In this document: in pieces, positions 52,994 to 61,861 of the stretch
Layout: every line of letters starts with the position of its first letter
Numbering within the stretch: position 1 is the first letter of the stretch
Origin: PALSA-612 sp963776375
Lineage (GTDB): Bacteria > Actinomycetota > Thermoleophilia > Gaiellales > Gaiellaceae
NCBI GenBank assembly: GCA_963776375.1
Contig: CAVZMF010000001.1
Span: 124,001 to 188,000, forward strand
DNA: 64,000 nt
Direction of reading: 5' to 3'
The notes under the pieces: model-generated
The model's database searches: none
Seen by the model: the letters and a program-made list of their open reading frames with translations, nothing else
What the model was told of the DNA's origin: nothing
Position numbers and translations under genes: made by a program

Positions 52994-54023
52994 GCCGGCG
53001 CCTCCTCGACCGCGACCCGCTCGAGCGCGGCGTTGACGCCGGCGACGACGTCCTCGACCTGCGGCAGCACCGCGCGCTCGAGCGGCGCCGCGTACGGCAT
53101 CGGCGTGTCCTTCGCCGTCACGCGCACGGGCGGCGCCTGGAGCGCGTCGAAGCACTCGTCGACGACGCGCGCGACGACCTCGCTGGCGAAGCTGCCCGCG
53201 CGGGCCGCCTCGGTGACGACCACGAGCCGCCCGGTCTTCGCGCACCGACGCCGACGATCGTGTCGCAGGTCGAGCGGCTTCAGCGTGCGCAGGTCGATCA
53301 CCTCGACCTCGACGCCCTCGCGCGCGAGCTGCCGCGCCGCCTGCAGCGCGAGGTGCACGCCTGCCGCGTACGTCGACGACGGTGACGTCGGTGCCTTCGC
53401 GCTTGACGTCGGCGACGCCGATCGGCACCGTGTACTCCTCCTCCGGCACCGGGCCCCTGCGGCTGTAGAGCAGCCGCTTCTCGAGGAAGACGACGGGGTT
53501 GTCGTCGCGGATCGCCGACTTCAGCAGGCCCTTCGCGTCGTACGGCGTCGAGGGCATGACGACGACGAGGCCCGGCGCGTGGACGAACCACGACTCGAGG
53601 GTCTGCGAGTGCTGCGCGGCCATGCCGATCCCGCTCGACACGGCGCCGCGGAGCACGAACGGCACCGTCACCCGGCCGCCGGACATGTAGCGCCACTTGC
53701 CGGCGTGGTTGACGACCTGGTCCATCGACGAGCGAGACGAAGTCGGCGATCTGGAGCTCGACGACCGGCCGGCAGCCGACGAGCGCGGCGCCGACGCCGG
53801 CGCCCGCCTGCGCCGCCTCGGAGATCGGCGCGTCGATCACGCGCTGCGGCCCGAACCGGTCGAGCAGGCCCTCCGTGACCTGGAAGAGCCCGCCCATGCT
53901 GGGCGATGTCCTCGCCGATCACGAAGACGCCGGGATCGCGCTCCATCTCCTCGTGCAGCGCCTCGTTCAGCGCCTCCGACATCGTCAGCTCGCGGCCGCT
54001 CCGCGCCGCGCCGGCACCTGCGC

Positions 54024-54027
<4 letters not shown>
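52990..54027 (-). CDS. 2-oxo acid dehydrogenase E1 component, beta subunit (frameshifts)
   Basis: The reconstructed product of about 340 residues matches PdhB/AcoB: A-L-N-E-A-L-H-E-E-M-E-R-D-P-G-V-F-V-I-G-E-D, then D-A-P-I-S-E-A-A with the ThDP-activating glutamate, V-N-H-A-G-K-W-R-Y-M-S-G-G, A-Q-H-S-Q-T-L-E-S-W-F, H-A-P-G-L-V-V-V-M-P-S-T-P and the C-terminal transketolase domain. Shifts are inferred near 53900, 53730, 53370 and 53250. A GTG at 54027 overlaps the E1 alpha stop; an ATG 15 codons in (53982) is the alternative start. With E1 alpha it forms the decarboxylating heterotetramer. Confidence 0.82.
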
Positions 54028-55039
<1,012 letters not shown>

Positions 55040-55052
55040 CAGCCCGCGCGCC

Positions 55053-55292
55053 TCAATCCGAGTCGATGATCGCCAGCGTCGTCCCGACCTTGATCTCGTC
55101 GCCCTCCTCGGCGAGGATCGACTCGACCCGGCCCGAGACCGGCGCCTCGATCTCGTGGTTCGCCTTCTCGGCCTCGACCTCGACCAGCGGCTCGCCCTCG
55201 GCGACCGTGTCGCCCTCGCGCTTCAGCCAGCGAGTCACGGTCGCGTACTCCATCTCCGGGGCGATCTGTGCGAGCTTGAATTCGTAAGCCAT
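55053..55292 (-). CDS. Free-standing lipoyl domain protein
   Basis: The 79-residue product is a complete biotinyl/lipoyl-attachment domain and nothing else. The lipoylated lysine lies in V-E-A-E-K-A-N-H-E-I-E-A-P, followed by the G-x-V hairpin half (G-R-V-E-S-I-L-A-E-E-G-D-E). Usually this domain is the N-terminus of an E2 acyltransferase, but a stop follows directly and no E2 catalytic domain or E3 gene is seen nearby. It heads the E1 alpha/beta genes and is preceded by a 23-bp palindrome. The frame is clean despite lying inside the frameshift-rich block. Confidence 0.9.
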   Translation of the reverse strand: MAYEFKLAQIAPEMEYATVTRWLKREGDTVAEGEPLVEVEAEKANHEIEAPVSGRVESILAEEGDEIKVGTTLAIIDSD

Positions 55293-55308
55293 TCGGCTCT
55301 TGTCTCGC

Positions 55309-55331
55309 TATGCGGACACTTAGTCCGGATA
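55309..55331. promoter_or_regulatory. 23-bp palindrome upstream of the lipoyl/E1 genes
   Basis: TAT-g-CGGAC-ACTTA-GTCCG-g-ATA is symmetric about 55320 with only one mismatched pair in its two 9-base arms. It lies 17 bases before the lipoyl gene ATG, between it and the LeuD-like gene. It looks like a repressor operator for the E1 block. Confidence 0.6.
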
Positions 55332-55345
55332 GCGGTTGGCCGAGG

Positions 55346-55874
55346 TTACTCCTCGGCACCACCAATTTCAACCGCTGTCGCAAAGTCACCGCCATGCGCG
55401 CGAACCCACGGCACGAGGCCGCCGGCTGCGAACATCTCGCGCATGAACTCGGGCACCGGCGTCATCGGGAATGTGCGGCCGTCGACGGTCAGCGCGCCCT
55501 GCTCCAGATCGAGCCCCATCGTCGATCCCGGTGACGCCGCGTCGACCGCCTCCGGCGCCATCACCGCGGGCAGGCCGAGGTTGATGCAGTTGCGGTAGAA
55601 GATGCGCGCGAAGCTCTTGCCCACGAGGAAGCTGACCCCGGACGCCGCCATGGCCTGCGGGACGTGCTCACGCGAAGAGCCTGTGCCGAAGTTCGAGCCG
55701 ACGACGAGCGCCGTATCGCCGCCGAGCTGGTCGCGCAGGGACGGGTCGAGCCCCTCGAACAGGTACTGGGTCATCTGCTCGCACGTCCGTGACGTTGAGG
55801 TACGTGCCGGGATAGAGCACGTCCGTGTCGACGTCGTCCTGCCGGATCACGATCGCCCGCCCTTCGAGGTTCAT
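55346..55874 (-). CDS. Aconitase-family dehydratase small subunit, LeuD-like (one frameshift)
   Basis: The product has the LeuD swivel-domain start G-R-A-I-V-I-R-Q-D-D-V-D-T-D-V-L-Y-P-G-T-Y-L and the substrate loop F-G-T-G-S-S-R-E-H, then F-A-R-I-F-Y-R-N-C-I-N-L-G-L-P. One extra base near 55790 shifts the frame between N-V-T-D and E-Q-M-T-Q-Y-L-F-E-G. The ATG at 55874 overlaps the large-subunit stop. The Y-P-G-T-Y-L-N segment suggests the homoaconitase/methylated-acid branch of isomerases more than the leucine enzyme, but this is a soft call. It forms a two-subunit hydro-lyase with the next gene. Confidence 0.82.
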
Positions 55875-57139
55875 GCGGCACCCGTGAGCTCGGCCGGATC
55901 CACGATCTCGCCGGCGACCGCCGCTGCCGCCGCGACCCACGCGTTCGCCAGGTGCACGCCCGCCTCGTTCGAGCCCATCCGGCCGCGGAAGTTGCGGTTC
56001 GTCGTCGTCACCGCGTTCTCGCCGGGAGCGAGCACGCCGCCGCTGCCGCCGAAGCAAGCGCCGCAGGTCGGCATCGACACCATGGCGCCGGACTCGACGA
56101 ACAGGTCGAGCAGCCCCTCGGCGAGGGCCTCGCGGTAGACGCGCTGCGACGCGGGGACGATGATCGCCCGCGTCCGCGGATGCACCTTCCGGCCGCGCAG
56201 CATCTCGGCAGCCTGCCGCAGGTCGGTCATCGTGCCGTTCGAGCAATTCCCGATGTAGACCTGGTCGATCCTGCGCCCGGCGGCCTCGGCCAGCGGCACG
56301 ACGTTGCCCGGCGAGTGCGGCAGCGCAACGAGCGGTGGCATGCCGGCGAGGTCGATGTGGACGGTCTGCGCCACGTCCGCGCCGGGATCGGAGCGCTCTG
56401 CGGCCCACGGCCTGTCGGTGCGGCCGTCGAGATAGGCGGCGATGGTCTCGTCCGCCGGGAAGAAGCCGGTCTCGGAGCCGGCCTCGACCGCCATGTTCGC
56501 CACCGCCAGCCGCTCGTCGATCGACAGCGCCTCGGCCCCCTCGCCCACGAACTCGAGCGCCATGTTCGTGCCTCCGGCGACGCCGATCTCCGCGATCACG
56601 GCCAGGATCAGGTCCTTGCCGGTGACGAACGGCCCCTTCTCGCCCGTGAACTCGACCACGATCGTCCCCGGCACGGCCTGCCAGAACATCCCGGACGCGA
56701 GGCAGGCGGCGATATCCGTCGAGCCGAGGCCCGTGCCGAACGCTCCCAGCGCCCCGTACGTGCAGGTGTGCGAATCGCCGCCGGCGATCACCGATCCGGG
56801 GACGACCCAGCCCTCCTCGACGAGCACCGTGTGCTCGATCCCGCCGCGTCCCTGCTCGTAGTAGGCGACCCCCTGCGCCTCCGACCAGTCGCGCAGGAGC
56901 TTCTGCAACTCGGCCGAGCGCGTGTCCTTGGCCGGGATGAAGTGGTCGGGCACGACCACCACCTTCGCCGGGTCGAACACCCTCGTCGCGCCCATCTTCT
57001 CCATCGCCCGGAACGCCATCGGGCCGGAGATGTCGTTGGTCATGACGACGTCGCAGCGGACCATGACGATCTCGCCCGGCGCGATCTCGTCCGCGTCCGT
57101 GTGGGCGAGCAGGATCTTCTCGGCGAGTGTGTTCGGCAC
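55871..57139 (-). CDS. Aconitase-family dehydratase large subunit, LeuC-like
   Basis: The 422-residue protein carries the [4Fe-4S] ligands C299 (G-N-C-S-N-G), C359 and C362 (C-G-A-C-F-G-G), and the substrate-binding G-G-D-S-H-T-C-T-Y-G-A-L-G. It moves a hydroxyl group on a di- or tricarboxylate (isopropylmalate, homoaconitate or similar). No leuA or leuB is nearby and the gene heads a catabolic array, so a role in acid degradation is as likely as leucine synthesis. It is divergent from the RraA-like gene over a 53-base interval that holds a candidate operator. Confidence 0.9.
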   Translation of the reverse strand: MPNTLAEKILLAHTDADEIAPGEIVMVRCDVVMTNDISGPMAFRAMEKMGATRVFDPAKVVVVPDHFIPAKDTRSAELQKLLRDWSEAQGVAYYEQGRGGIEHTVLVEEGWVVPGSVIAGGDSHTCTYGALGAFGTGLGSTDIAACLASGMFWQAVPGTIVVEFTGEKGPFVTGKDLILAVIAEIGVAGGTNMALEFVGEGAEALSIDERLAVANMAVEAGSETGFFPADETIAAYLDGRTDRPWAAERSDPGADVAQTVHIDLAGMPPLVALPHSPGNVVPLAEAAGRRIDQVYIGNCSNGTMTDLRQAAEMLRGRKVHPRTRAIIVPASQRVYREALAEGLLDLFVESGAMVSMPTCGACFGGSGGVLAPGENAVTTTNRNFRGRMGSNEAGVHLANAWVAAAAAVAGEIVDPAELTGAA

Positions 57140-57158
57140 TGCGCGGTCCCACTCGAGG

Positions 57159-57173
57159 CTACTACCGGAGGAG
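57159..57173. promoter_or_regulatory. CTACT-ACCGG-AGGAG operator candidate
   Basis: This site matches the dyad at 50954-50968 in 12 of 15 bases. It lies in the short divergent interval between the LeuC-like and RraA-like genes, so it could regulate both. The right arm has one change from perfect symmetry. Confidence 0.42.
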
Positions 57174-57192
57174 TGTTAGGGTCAACAACCTC

Positions 57193-57720
57193 GTGACGCG
57201 CGAGCATGTGCCCACCGCCGAGCTCGCCGACGCCGCCCGGGTCGCGATCGCGATGCACCATCGCATCCGCCCGGTGTGGCCCGGCGCCCGTCTCGTCGGC
57301 CCCGCCTTCACCGTCCGGACACCGCCGGGTGAGCACAGGGCCGTGCGAGAGGCTGCGAACGAGGCGCCGCCCGGCGCCGTGATCGTCGTGGACGGCGGCG
57401 GGGCGCTCGATCGGGCGCTCTGGGGCGACAAGATGAGCAAGCTCGCGCTCGAGCGGGGGCTGGCCGGGCTCGTCGTCGACGGCGCCGTGCGCGACGTCGA
57501 CGGCATTGAGGCGCTCGGCTTCCCCGTGTTCGCGACCGGCGCGACGCCGACGCCGCCGGCCGGCCGTGAGCGGCCCGGCGAGCTCGGCATCACGGTCACG
57601 TGCGGCGACGTGACGGTGCGGCCGGGCGACGTCGTCTACGGTGACCGCGACGGCGTGGTCGTCGTACCGGCGGAGCTCCACGACGAGATCCTCGACCGCG
57701 CGCTCGAAGCCGTGCGGTGA
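57193..57720 (+). CDS. RraA/HMG-aldolase family protein
   Basis: The 175-residue protein belongs to the RraA-like family, which includes class II 4-hydroxy-4-methyl-2-oxoglutarate and 4-carboxy-4-hydroxy-2-oxoadipate aldolases. The metal and substrate motif G-D-K-M-S-K-L-A followed by G-A-V-R-D is present, with the Arg-Asp pair used by the aldolases. The start is a GTG at 57193. Its stop overlaps the start of the MetE-like gene (GTGA), so the pair is co-translated. With the divergent aconitase-like enzyme, it suggests cleavage of a hydroxy-dicarboxylate to pyruvate and a second oxo-compound. Confidence 0.82.
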   Translation: MTREHVPTAELADAARVAIAMHHRIRPVWPGARLVGPAFTVRTPPGEHRAVREAANEAPPGAVIVVDGGGALDRALWGDKMSKLALERGLAGLVVDGAVRDVDGIEALGFPVFATGATPTPPAGRERPGELGITVTCGDVTVRPGDVVYGDRDGVVVVPAELHDEILDRALEAVR

Positions 57721-58760
57721 CGAGCGACCTGCTCCCCACGACCGTCGTCGGCAGCTATCCGCAGCCGGACTGGCTCATCGACCGGACACGCCTCGGCAGC
57801 CGCCTGCCGCCCCGCGTCCGCGCGCGCGAGCTCTGGCGCGCCCCCGAAGATCTCCTCGAGCAGGCGCAGGACGACGCGACGCTGATCGCGATCCGCGACA
57901 TGGAGCGGGCCGGCGTGGACATCGTCAGCGACGGCGAGATGCGCCGCGAGAGCTACTCGAACCGCTTCGCCACGGCACTCGAGGGCGTCGACCTGGACAA
58001 CCCCGGCGTCGCGATCGACCGCACCGGCCACGAGAACCCGGTGCCGCGCGTGGTCGGGCCGATCCGGCGGTCGCGACCCGTCGAGGTCCGCGACGTCGAG
58101 TTCCTGCGGGAGAACACGGACCGGCGGATCAAGATCACCCTGCCGGGCCCGTTCACGATGGCGCAGCAGGCCCAGAACGACCACTACGACGACGAGGAGA
58201 GCCTCGCACTCGCCTACGCCGCCGCGGTGAACGAGGAGGCGCGCGATCTGAAGGCGGCCGGCGCCGACGTCGTGCAGATCGACGAGCCGTACCTGCAGGC
58301 GCGCCCGGAGCAGGCCCGCGCCTATGGGCTGAAGGCGATCGACCGTGCGCTGGAGGGGATCGAGGGCGACACCGCGCTGCACATCTGCTTCGGCTACGGC
58401 CACATCGTCAGGGACAAGCCCGCCGGCTACTCCTTTCTCGAGGAGCTGAACGAGAGCGCCGTCCGCCAGATCTCGCTCGAGACGGCGCAGCCGCGGCTCG
58501 ACCTGTCGATCCTCGGACGTCTGCCTGCAAAAACGATCATCCTCGGCGTCCTCGACCTCTCCGACGACGCGCCGGTCGAGACGCCAGAGTCGGTGGCCGA
58601 CCGGATTCGCGGTGCGCTCCAGCACGTCCCGGCGGAGAGACTCGTGATCGCACCCGACTGCGGGATGAAGTACCTACCCCGTCCCGCCGCCTACTCCAAG
58701 CTGGAGGCGATGGTGGCGGGCACCGAGATCGTCAGGAAGGAGCTGGCGACGGCTCGCTGA
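57717..58760 (+). CDS. MetE-like zinc methyltransferase domain protein
   Basis: The 347-residue TIM-barrel protein is like the C-terminal half of MetE. It begins T-T-V-V-G-S-Y-P-Q-P, has D-G-E-M-R-R-E-S-Y, the glutamate E190 in Q-I-D-E-P-Y, H222-x-C224 (L-H-I-C-F-G-Y-G-H) and C315 in A-P-D-C-G-M-K-Y, giving the zinc ligand set. It lacks the N-terminal MetE domain. It could transfer methyl groups from an unusual donor to homocysteine or act as a lyase on a thioether. The GTG at 57717 overlaps the RraA stop. It differs enough from the 35896 protein to be a separate subfamily. Confidence 0.84.
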   Translation: MTSDLLPTTVVGSYPQPDWLIDRTRLGSRLPPRVRARELWRAPEDLLEQAQDDATLIAIRDMERAGVDIVSDGEMRRESYSNRFATALEGVDLDNPGVAIDRTGHENPVPRVVGPIRRSRPVEVRDVEFLRENTDRRIKITLPGPFTMAQQAQNDHYDDEESLALAYAAAVNEEARDLKAAGADVVQIDEPYLQARPEQARAYGLKAIDRALEGIEGDTALHICFGYGHIVRDKPAGYSFLEELNESAVRQISLETAQPRLDLSILGRLPAKTIILGVLDLSDDAPVETPESVADRIRGALQHVPAERLVIAPDCGMKYLPRPAAYSKLEAMVAGTEIVRKELATAR

Positions 58761-59850
58761 GCCGGCTTGCCGACAGCGCGAGCACCCTGGCGATCACGAG
58801 GGCTGCGTCCTCGCCTGCCGGGGACGCGAACTGATCGGCGCCCTCGTCGGTGTGGAAGGCCCAGCCGCCGGGGTGGCCAATCCCGATCAGCGCGGCCGGG
58901 ACGCTGTGCGAGATGTTTCCGAAGTCGGTGGCGAAGGGGAGCGGCGGCGGTTCGGGCACGAACTCGCGACCGGCCGCCGCGAACGCGTCGGCGACCGCCG
59001 CCCTCACCTCCGGATCAGTGCGCACGCCGCGGACCGTGAGGCCCAAGCTCCAGTCGCCGCCCGGGACGCGGGCGAGAACCGACGAGCAGCGCGCCTCGAG
59101 CTCGTCCTCCGAGTCCGCGAAGACGAGCACATCCGCACGGAGGACGAGGCCCGTACCCTCCTCGACGTCGCCGTCCAGCCCGACGTGCTCGACCATGACG
59201 TCGACCGCGTTCGCGGCGAGGATCGCCTGCGCGGCCTGAAGCGGCGGCTCGGGGTCGCCCGCGAGCGCCCGCGCGCCGCTGACGCGGAGACGCAGGCGCC
59301 GCATCCAGCGCGATTCGAGGGAGACCGTGTCGATGAACTCCGGGTGCGCGTAGAGCGCCGCGTCGACGCCGTCCCACAGTCCAGCCTCCGCCGACACCGC
59401 CTTGCCGCCGCCACGGGCGACAGTGCCCGGTGCGTGGATCTCGTCCGCGGGGCAACCGACGACGACGACCGAGCCCGCAAGCGACTCCCGCCGGTCGGCC
59501 AGGGCCAGCGCCGCCGCCGTGACGCCGCCCGCGATCGGGCCGTGGCCGCACGAGTGGACGGCCTCGACGGCACCGTCGGGGCGCACGGCGGCGACGGCGT
59601 CGTAGAGGCAGACGATGCCGACCGCGCGGCCCGGGTGCGCGCCCGCGAGCGTGGCCCTGAAGGCCGTCTCCATCCCTCCCGCGCCGCGCTCGACCGCATA
59701 CCCGCCCTGCTCGAGCCGATCGGCGACGAAGGACGAGCACTCGCGCTCCTCGTGCCCGAGCTCGGGATGCGCATGGACGAAGGTCATCACCTCGAGCGCG
59801 TCCGGCCGGCGGGCCTCGACGGCCGCCAGGAGCTCTTCGTCTTCGATCAC
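58732..59850 (-). CDS. M20 family amidohydrolase (AbgB-like)
   Basis: The 372-residue hydrolase has H-P-E-L-G-H-E-E near residue 28, the metal motif H-S-C-G-H-G, C-P-A-D-E and a late H-P-G-G-W-A-F-H-T-D-E-G. Cys and His ligands in H-S-C-G-H are typical of the M20D aminoacylase/AbgB subgroup that removes acyl groups from amino acids. It overlaps the MetE-like gene tail to tail by 29 bases. No role in the sugar pathway is evident. Confidence 0.88.
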   Translation of the reverse strand: MIEDEELLAAVEARRPDALEVMTFVHAHPELGHEERECSSFVADRLEQGGYAVERGAGGMETAFRATLAGAHPGRAVGIVCLYDAVAAVRPDGAVEAVHSCGHGPIAGGVTAAALALADRRESLAGSVVVVGCPADEIHAPGTVARGGGKAVSAEAGLWDGVDAALYAHPEFIDTVSLESRWMRRLRLRVSGARALAGDPEPPLQAAQAILAANAVDVMVEHVGLDGDVEEGTGLVLRADVLVFADSEDELEARCSSVLARVPGGDWSLGLTVRGVRTDPEVRAAVADAFAAAGREFVPEPPPLPFATDFGNISHSVPAALIGIGHPGGWAFHTDEGADQFASPAGEDAALVIARVLALSASRLSEPSPAPS

Positions 59851-59873
59851 GGCGCTGAGCCTAGACTCGCGTC

Positions 59874-60422
59874 GTGCAGCTGTCGAACGAGTTCGAGGTC
59901 CCGGCCGCGCCGGAGCGCACCTGGCGCCTCCTCAACGACGTCCCGCGCGTCGTTCCCTGCATGCCCGGCGCGGAGCTCACCCGGGTGGTCGGCGAGAACG
60001 AGTGGGAGGCGACGCTGCGCGTGAAGCTGGGGCCGATCTCGCTGCAGTTCCTGGCCGACGTCACGCGGGAGGAGGTCGACGAGGAGGCGCAGCGGGTGGT
60101 GGTGGCCGCGAAGGCGCGTGAGGCGAAGAACCGCGGTAGCGCCGAGGCGCGGCTGCAGTCGACCGTCGCGGCGGTCGACTGCGGCACGCGCGTCGAGATC
60201 CTCACCGACCTGACGCTGCGCGGCGCCGTCGCACAGTACGGCCGCGGCGTCGTCCCGGAGGTGGCGAGCCAGCTGACGAAGCAATTCGCCGCCTGCCTGC
60301 AGCGGCAGCTCGAGGATGAAGAGCCGGGCGAATCGGCTCCGCCCGAGCCGGAGCCTGTCCGCGGCCTGCGGCTCGGCCTCGCAGCGCTCTGGCGCTCGCT
60401 GGTCGGCCGTATCCGGCGCTAG
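59874..60422 (+). CDS. CoxG-like SRPBCC domain protein
   Basis: The 182-residue protein is a START/SRPBCC-fold member resembling CoxG (carbon monoxide dehydrogenase subunit G): F-E-V-P-A-A-P-E-R-T-W-R-L-L-N-D, then V-P-C-M-P-G-A-E-L and the C-terminal R-G-V-V-P-E-V-A-S-Q-L-T. CoxG is thought to help membrane anchoring or assembly of molybdenum hydroxylases, but no CoxM, CoxS or CoxL genes are visible here. It ends with an Arg-rich tail. The start is a GTG at 59874, divergent from the M20 gene by 23 bases. It overlaps the lipoprotein gene tail by 4 bases. Confidence 0.82.
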   Translation: MQLSNEFEVPAAPERTWRLLNDVPRVVPCMPGAELTRVVGENEWEATLRVKLGPISLQFLADVTREEVDEEAQRVVVAAKAREAKNRGSAEARLQSTVAAVDCGTRVEILTDLTLRGAVAQYGRGVVPEVASQLTKQFAACLQRQLEDEEPGESAPPEPEPVRGLRLGLAALWRSLVGRIRR

Positions 60423-60769
60423 GACGAGCCCTCGACCGGAGCGCTGTAGCCCGCGTCATCGTGACCGCAGGGGATGGCGCTGTTCTCGTGGTTCGTGACC
60501 AGCCGCCCTCCCTCGAAGACCGCGCAGTAGGCCTCGACGTGCGGGTCCATGCCGAAGTTGACGTTGCAGCGGACGATCGGCTGGTGCCGGTAGAAGCGGC
60601 CGTTGCGGACGCAGGCGACCCAGCGGAACGTGAGCTCCTTCTGCTTCAGCTTCGCAACGAGAGCCCTCTTCACCGTCGCGAGGTCGGGCGGCTTCGACTG
60701 CTGCACGCTGCTCGAGCCGCCGCATCCGGCGGCGACCAGCACGAGCAGGATCGCCAGGACGCGTCTCAG
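60419..60769 (-). CDS. Small secreted lipoprotein, unknown function
   Basis: The 116-residue product has a lipoprotein signal: R-R-V-L-A-I-L-L-V-L-V-A-A-G-C with the lipobox V-A-A-G-C, followed by G-G-S-S-S. The mature part is short, with cysteines in V-A-C-V-R, I-V-R-C-N, A-Y-C-A and I-P-C-G that may form disulfides. No family was recognised. There is no ATG, GTG or TTG that keeps the signal intact; the CTG at 60769, overlapping the dehydrogenase stop as CTGA, is the only start that does. It is coupled to the dehydrogenase gene upstream. Confidence 0.72.
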   Translation of the reverse strand: MRRVLAILLVLVAAGCGGSSSVQQSKPPDLATVKRALVAKLKQKELTFRWVACVRNGRFYRHQPIVRCNVNFGMDPHVEAYCAVFEGGRLVTNHENSAIPCGHDDAGYSAPVEGSS

Positions 60770-61794
60770 GGCGTGAGCACCACCTTCGTCGCCTCGCGGC
60801 TGTCGAAGAGCCGGTAGGCCTCGGCCGCCTCTGCGAGCGGCAGGCGGTGCGTGATCGTGCGCGCAGGATCGAGTCGCCGGGAGGCGACGAGGTCGAGCAG
60901 CTCGCCGCCGTCCTGGGTCGGGTCGCCGATCGAGAAGCGGAGCGTGAGCTCGCGCTCGAACATGAGCGCGTTGTCGAGCGGATAGTCGGGCTCGAAGTGC
61001 GCCCCGACGACGGAGACCGTCCCGCGCCCGCGCGCCAGGCGGAGCGATGCGTCGAGCGCGCCGGGAGTGCCGGCGGCCTCGATCACGACGTCCGCGCCGA
61101 GACCTCCGGTGGCGGCTGCGACGGCCTCCGCCGCCTGATCGGGCTCGACGGGCTCGGCTCCGAGGGTCGCCGCCAGCTCCCGGCGGGCGGCGACGCCGTC
61201 CACTGCGAGCACGCGGGCGCCGACGTCGACGGCGCAGAGGATCGCCATCAGCCCGACCGGGCCGCAGCCGACGACGACGACGGTGTCCCCGGTCGCCACG
61301 CCCGCACGGGCGACGGCGCCGAAGCCGGTCGGGAGGATGTCCGCGAGGAAGACGGCGTCCTCGTCCGACACCTCGTCGGGAAGCGGCCGCAGCGCACGGT
61401 CGGCATGCGGGACGCGGACGAGCTCCGCCTGGCCCCCGTCGAGGCGCGGGTAGACGCCCGAGTAGCCGAACAGCGCCCGGCCCTCGCACTGCGTGACCCG
61501 GCCGGCGCCGCACGAGGGGCAGGTGCCGCAAGAGATCATGCTCGCGTTCACCACGCGGCGGCCCTCGAGCGCGCGGACGGCCGGGCCGGCGGCGACGACC
61601 TCGCCCGCGAACTCGTGGCCGAGGATCGTGCCCGCCTCGAAGCCCGGCGTCAGACCGTGGAACGGGAACAGGTCGGCGCCGCAGATCGCGGTCGCCCTGA
61701 CGGCGACGACGGCGTCGTCGTCCGCCTGCAGCTGCGGCTCGGGGACGTCGTCGACCCCGACGTCGCCCGGAGCCCGGAGCACGACCGCCTTCAT
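60766..61794 (-). CDS. Zinc-dependent alcohol dehydrogenase (MDR family)
   Basis: The 342-residue protein has the catalytic zinc ligands in I-C-G-A-D and L-G-H-E-F-A-G, the structural site C-x2-C-x2-C-x7-C (C-G-T-C-P-S-C then C) and the cofactor motif V-V-G-C-G-P-V-G-L. It resembles formaldehyde or sugar-alcohol dehydrogenases; F-P-F-H-G-L and D-L-F-P-F-H are typical of the former group. Formaldehyde oxidation would fit a methyl-group-releasing metabolism but cannot be proved from sequence. The ATG at 61794 was chosen because the upstream frame is antisense to the recombinase. Confidence 0.9.
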   Translation of the reverse strand: MKAVVLRAPGDVGVDDVPEPQLQADDDAVVAVRATAICGADLFPFHGLTPGFEAGTILGHEFAGEVVAAGPAVRALEGRRVVNASMISCGTCPSCGAGRVTQCEGRALFGYSGVYPRLDGGQAELVRVPHADRALRPLPDEVSDEDAVFLADILPTGFGAVARAGVATGDTVVVVGCGPVGLMAILCAVDVGARVLAVDGVAARRELAATLGAEPVEPDQAAEAVAAATGGLGADVVIEAAGTPGALDASLRLARGRGTVSVVGAHFEPDYPLDNALMFERELTLRFSIGDPTQDGGELLDLVASRRLDPARTITHRLPLAEAAEAYRLFDSREATKVVLTP

Positions 61795-61861
61795 GCCGTC
61801 TGCTCGATCTCGACGAGATACCCGTCTGGATAGCTGCGAACGTTGATGATAGGGTGGGGCG

